Part shown: in pieces, positions 60,897 through 64,000 of the stretch
How positions within the stretch are numbered: the first letter of the stretch is position 1
Layout of the letters: each line of letters opens with the position of its first letter
Source: Perca fluviatilis
Lineage: Eukaryota > Chordata > Actinopteri > Perciformes > Percidae
Length of the DNA stretch: 64,000 bases
Assembly (NCBI RefSeq): GCF_010015445.1
Contig: NC_053123.1
Location: 10,323,434 to 10,387,433, forward strand
Direction: 5' to 3'
The notes under the pieces: generated by a model
Databases searched by the model: none
Told to the model about the DNA's origin: nothing
Seen by the model: the letters and a program-made list of their open reading frames with translations, nothing else
Translations under genes and position numbers: made by a program

Positions 60897-61436
60897 TTAA
60901 AGGTCCCATGGCATGAAAATTTCACTTTATGAGGTTTTTTAACATTTAATATGCGTTCCCCCAGCCTGCCTATGGTCCCCAACTGGCTTGAAATGGTGAT
61001 AGGTGTAAACCGAGCCCTGAGTATCCTGCTCTGCCTTTGAGAAAATGAAAGCTCAGATGAGCCGTTCTGGAATCTTGCTCCTTATGAGGTCATAACAAGC
61101 AAGGTTACCTCCCCTTTCTCTGCTTTGCCCGCCCAGAGAATTTGGCCAACCCATGAGAGAGAGACATCATGGCTTTCAAACGAGAAAAGTGGCAGTTGGT
61201 CGAGGCCACACCCCCACCCTCCACCTTGCCCCCCCCCCCCTCCCTCTCTCCTCCTCAATAGCTACAGACATAAAAATGGCACATCCTAAGGAAAGCTCAT
61301 TGTGGGACTGGCTCTAGTGGCTGTAATTCTGCACCAAGGCTGAATATCAGGAAAGAGACTTCAGATATAGTATTAGGGGACCACTAAGGTCTATATAAAA
61401 GCATCCAAAGAGCAGCATATCAAAGGACCTTTTTAA
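60897..61436. mobile_element. TTAA-bounded inverted-repeat DNA transposon (non-autonomous)
   Basis: The left end is TTAAAGGTCCCATGGCATG. The right end, reverse-complemented, is TTAAAAAGGTCCTTTGATATG, so TTAA(AA)AGGTCC is shared. TTAA lies at 60897-60900 and 61433-61436. The interior includes a C-rich run at 61230-61243 and AGTGGTCCCCTAATA-type sequence in the reverse direction, features I recall from a highly abundant percomorph repeat. No transposase is present. Confidence 0.7.
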
Positions 61437-62178
61437 AGCTTGGCTGTAAGCTCAAAACATACTACTTGTTGTAAATACTGGGTGTATGTGACTATTTTTG
61501 TTGCCTCTCTGAACCCATGTAATGTGTAAGATTAAGCTGAGGTTCACAGAAAAAAGCAGTGGTGCATTTCTTTAAACGCTGGTAATATTTCTGCTCTGTG
61601 CTGTGGACGCTAAGAATCTGTGACAAGTGGCATTTGGCCTCTGCTCCTCCGAGTGTGGCGAGAGATGCCAGGTGGGAAAACATTTTGGGCAGGGGAGAAC
61701 GGAAACTAAAGTCACCTTGCCTAGGGGCCAAACTTGTGCGGTTTCTGGAGTAACTTGGTATTGGTGCTGAGAGCCAGTGACTCATGCTGGCCCAAGGCCA
61801 CTAGTGTCTATCACCTTCAGATGGCCATTGGCCCATTGGTGGAGAGACACTTTGACTGCTAGTGCTCCAGGCTCAGCTTCATATACAGAGCAGGTGGCGG
61901 GAACATGCTGCCAACAGGGACGTCTTTTTTTGGCATCAGTCTCTAATGAACATGCAAATCTTATCAGAATATTTCTACTCTGCATTGAGGAGATTCACTG
62001 AACTGATTTTTAATTACAGCTAGGTGTTTGAGACATTGGAGGCCTTATAGCAGAGTTACAATTCTCTCCTTATTAACTCTTGACTTATTACTAACAGATG
62101 GTAACCTGGCTGAAAACTGGAGAAAAAAAATGAACAAAAGAAACATGGTTCAGAGCATCAGTTGAAATGTAGCAAATT
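61437..62178. other. Intron stretch, nothing recognised
   Basis: No exon or element end identified between two transposon insertions. Confidence 0.5.
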
Positions 62179-62187
62179 GTTTTCGAC

Positions 62188-62653
62188 TAGTCTTGCATTG
62201 CCAGGCCTTCCTCCACAGAGATGCGGAGGAGGATCTGGCTAGTCCACACAGCGTTCCTGGATGGAAGAAAAACGTGCTCTGGTTTATTGCCATTTCTTTA
62301 AACCAATTAAAATCGTCTTGGGTGGCGCTAAATGCCGCACGGAGCAATTGCGCCTCTGCAAAATACCCTCAGCAAAGAACTTGTTTTGGTGGAACACGTG
62401 TACGTTCAAAGGTTGTTTTAGTCGTGCAACAGAAAACTCAGATTGGAGAGATAGTCTAGCTAGCTGTCTGGATTTACCCTGCAGAGATCTGAGGAGCAGT
62501 TAACCATAGTCCTCAGAAATCCACTGGAGTTTAAAATTGCAACACAAAGAAAACTGAAGGTAACGGACATCTGGACAAAATCAAAGACATCCAGCAGAAT
62601 TTTCCGGCACCACCTGAACAATCCCGGAAGTGAAACGTTGTGGTTATAGACTA
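62188..62653 (-). mobile_element. Repeat family X copy C with 9-bp target duplication
   Basis: The ends are TAGTCT and AGACTA, with matching flanks GTTTTCGAC at 62179-62187 and 62654-62662. The same family as copies A and B lies here in the opposite orientation, and it is the most complete copy (466 bp). The short inverted repeats and an 8-10-bp duplication fit a hAT- or Mutator-like element; because the ends are palindromic, the exact duplication length is ambiguous. Non-coding. Confidence 0.82.
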
Positions 62654-62914
62654 GTTTTCGACTGATATCGATAACATTGACTTGCCTTGACTTGAGATCA
62701 GGTATAAGAATAACGACCAATAACTAAATGCTAATCCTTATAATTAACAAGGCCATTCCAGCATGAAGTATGTATAGATAAGTGTTTGAGAGAGATCCCA
62801 CACCATGTCTGAGAGCTGTTTGTTGAGATGCTGCAGTGAGCTGGATGAGGCGTGTGTGAATCCTTGGTGGTGTGTGGGGTTATTAATTGAGAACATCAAT
62901 AACAACAGGCCTTG

Positions 62915-62942
62915 TTTTTCTCTCTCTCTCTCTTTCTCTCTT
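62915..62942. repeat. (CT)n microsatellite
   Basis: Short CT run with one T interruption. Confidence 0.9.
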
Positions 62943-63491
62943 GAGGGGAACATTCATCATGTGAGGTCAGTGCAACTAGGCAAGAGAAAATAGGGCAGTT
63001 TTGGTTATAGTAAGCATGGTCTTGCTGAACAAAAAAATCTCCCCTACCCACACCAAAGTGACAAAGCCACAACATCAGCCACACTTGTGTGAAATTACTA
63101 CAGCATGTTTCTGCCTGTGGTCATGTGCATGGGTGACAAATCCAATCAGGTATTAGACATGTCTTCCCCCCCGCCCCCGGTCCTTTTTTTTGTCTTTGCA
63201 CATTTTTGGTTGAAACTATAACTGGTATTAGGACATGCGGAGCCTGGAACACGATGGGAATTTAAGTTAAAAAATTTGGCTGAAAATCCTTCACTCAAGG
63301 ACTTTTTGTTGTTATGTTAAGGACAACCCAAAAAGTGTTTGTGATCTCGAATAGTTTTTAGTTTTAGTTTAGTTTTTTATTTCTGTGTCATGCCACACTT
63401 GGCCCATCCCATATGGGATTAAAAGACACCACAAACCTATTTAACAGACAGAGATATATATTTTCAAGGTTCATTCAATATATTCAGACTT

Positions 63492-63543
63492 TGAATGAAT
63501 GAATGAATGAATGAATGAATGAATGAATGAATGAATGAATGAA
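63492..63543. repeat. (TGAA)n microsatellite (LINE tail)
   Basis: Thirteen perfect TGAA/GAAT units. They form the 3' tail of the minus-strand LINE. Confidence 0.95.
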
Positions 63544-63773
63544 GGTTTATTCGGTTACTAAACATAAAACATAATATAAGTACAGCAAGTTCATTACAAA
63601 CAAGGGTGGTAACCGAAAAGGTGTAGGCTGAAGCCATAGCTTATTACGCCTACCCTATTTACAAAACAACATCTACCCATCAGAAGTTAAACATAAACAA
63701 TATACATACATAAACATATGCATTCATACACACATACATATATACATACTATATATATTCTCATATGCATACA

Positions 63774-63814
63774 CACATACATACATACATACATACATAC
63801 AATACATACATACA

Positions 63815-63843
<29 letters not shown>
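63774..63843. repeat. (ATAC)n microsatellite
   Basis: Seventeen or so ATAC units with one interruption (CAATAC at about 63799). It lies within the LINE 3' UTR and has probably grown since insertion. Confidence 0.95.
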
Positions 63844-63845
<2 letters not shown>

Positions 63846-63885
63846 GCTTGCACATATACATACACACATACCTATATGATTTTAC

Positions 63886-63999
63886 TTAGGCAACCTTATA
63901 TTTGAAAAAAAATAAAGTTTTAAACTGTTTTTTGAAATAATGAATGGAATTACTCCTCTTAAGATCATCTGTGAGACCATTCCACAAGTCGACCCCTTT
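63886..63999 (-). CDS. C-terminus of a LINE reverse-transcriptase ORF (partial)
   Basis: An open frame runs in from the right edge and stops at 63886. It contains the motif LWNGLTDDLKRSNSIHYFKK followed by a basic, aromatic end (QFKTLFFFKYKVA). The pattern LWN-x-L-x(3)-K-x(2)-S-x(2)-FKK is the usual tail of fish LINE ORF2 proteins. The host is not expected to use it. Whether the full ORF is intact cannot be judged, as the rest lies outside the window. Confidence 0.72.
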   Translation of the reverse strand, partial: KGVDLWNGLTDDLKRSNSIHYFKKQFKTLFFFKYKVA

Positions 64000-64000
64000 T

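Larger units (their letters stand above)
13017..64000 (+). other. lrp1b intron 1 (5' part, continues beyond window)
   Basis: From the donor GTAAGG at 13017 to the right edge I find no exon resembling an LDLa module (Cys-rich with a terminal Asp-Cys-Asp-Ser-Asp-Glu type motif), which is what exon 2 should encode. The intron is therefore at least 50,984 bp. This suits LRP1B, which is among the largest vertebrate genes because of its long introns. The intron is filled by the repeats listed separately and by unique AT-rich DNA. The statement depends on the exon 1 assignment. Confidence 0.65.
63485..64000 (-). mobile_element. 3' end of a LINE (non-LTR retrotransposon), continues beyond window
   Basis: On the minus strand the element enters from the right edge with the last codons of a reverse-transcriptase-type ORF, then a 3' UTR of about 390 bp containing an ATAC/GTAT microsatellite. 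It finishes in TTCA repeats (63492-63543), a tandem-repeat 3' tail of the kind used by several LINE clades. The end is intact, so only the upstream part outside the window could be truncated. The clade is not determined. Confidence 0.75.

Overview
This window looks like nuclear DNA of a ray-finned fish, most likely a percomorph teleost. The signs are AT-rich non-coding sequence with abundant (CA)n, (CT)n, (GATA)n and (AT)n microsatellites, two families of tRNA-derived SINEs, 3' ends of LINEs, and many short terminal-inverted-repeat elements, including hAT-type elements with 8-bp target duplications. No bacterial, viral or organellar gene organisation is present. Species and repeat-family assignments come from recall and were not searched.

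Only one protein-coding exon of a host gene can be supported. A CpG-rich block at about 12.5-13.1 kb contains a start codon at 12926, a 30-residue signal-peptide-bearing reading frame and a strong splice donor at 13017. The peptide begins MSEFFLLAF and ends in GEER followed by a phase-1 junction. This closely resembles the first exon of LRP1B, the giant LDL-receptor-related endocytic receptor, whose human form starts MSEFLLALL and ends exon 1 at GADR. I therefore read the window as about 12.5 kb of upstream flank, the promoter and exon 1 of a teleost lrp1b co-orthologue, and at least 51 kb of intron 1. I found no second exon, and the gene is expected to continue past the right edge.

Layout. 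1-12.5 kb: upstream flank with microsatellites, a hAT-type element (6030-6527), a tRNA-SINE (8394-8720), a TTAA-bounded element (10441-10958) and a hairpin plus GATA tract (11969-12189). 12.5-13.1 kb: promoter, exon 1 and a possible upstream ORF. 13-64 kb: intron 1, holding SINEs (21562, 32680, 38605), LINE 3' ends (31800-32405, 63485-64000, perhaps 25410-25500), a second hAT-type element with target duplication (23786-24404), three copies of one roughly 450-bp transposon family (25843, 46436, 62188), a strong hairpin (46793-46954), a TTAA-bounded element with telomere-like repeats inside (55698-55848), further inverted-repeat elements (34951, 57205, 60897), a mirror-symmetric pyrimidine tract (24798-24868) and a 59-nt alternating purine-pyrimidine run (38897-38955).

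There is no multi-gene pathway here. The biology is one long neural-type gene start, with an intron built up by repeated transposon insertion. Several unique, repeat-poor stretches are listed as candidate conserved regulatory DNA, but that can only be decided by cross-species alignment.
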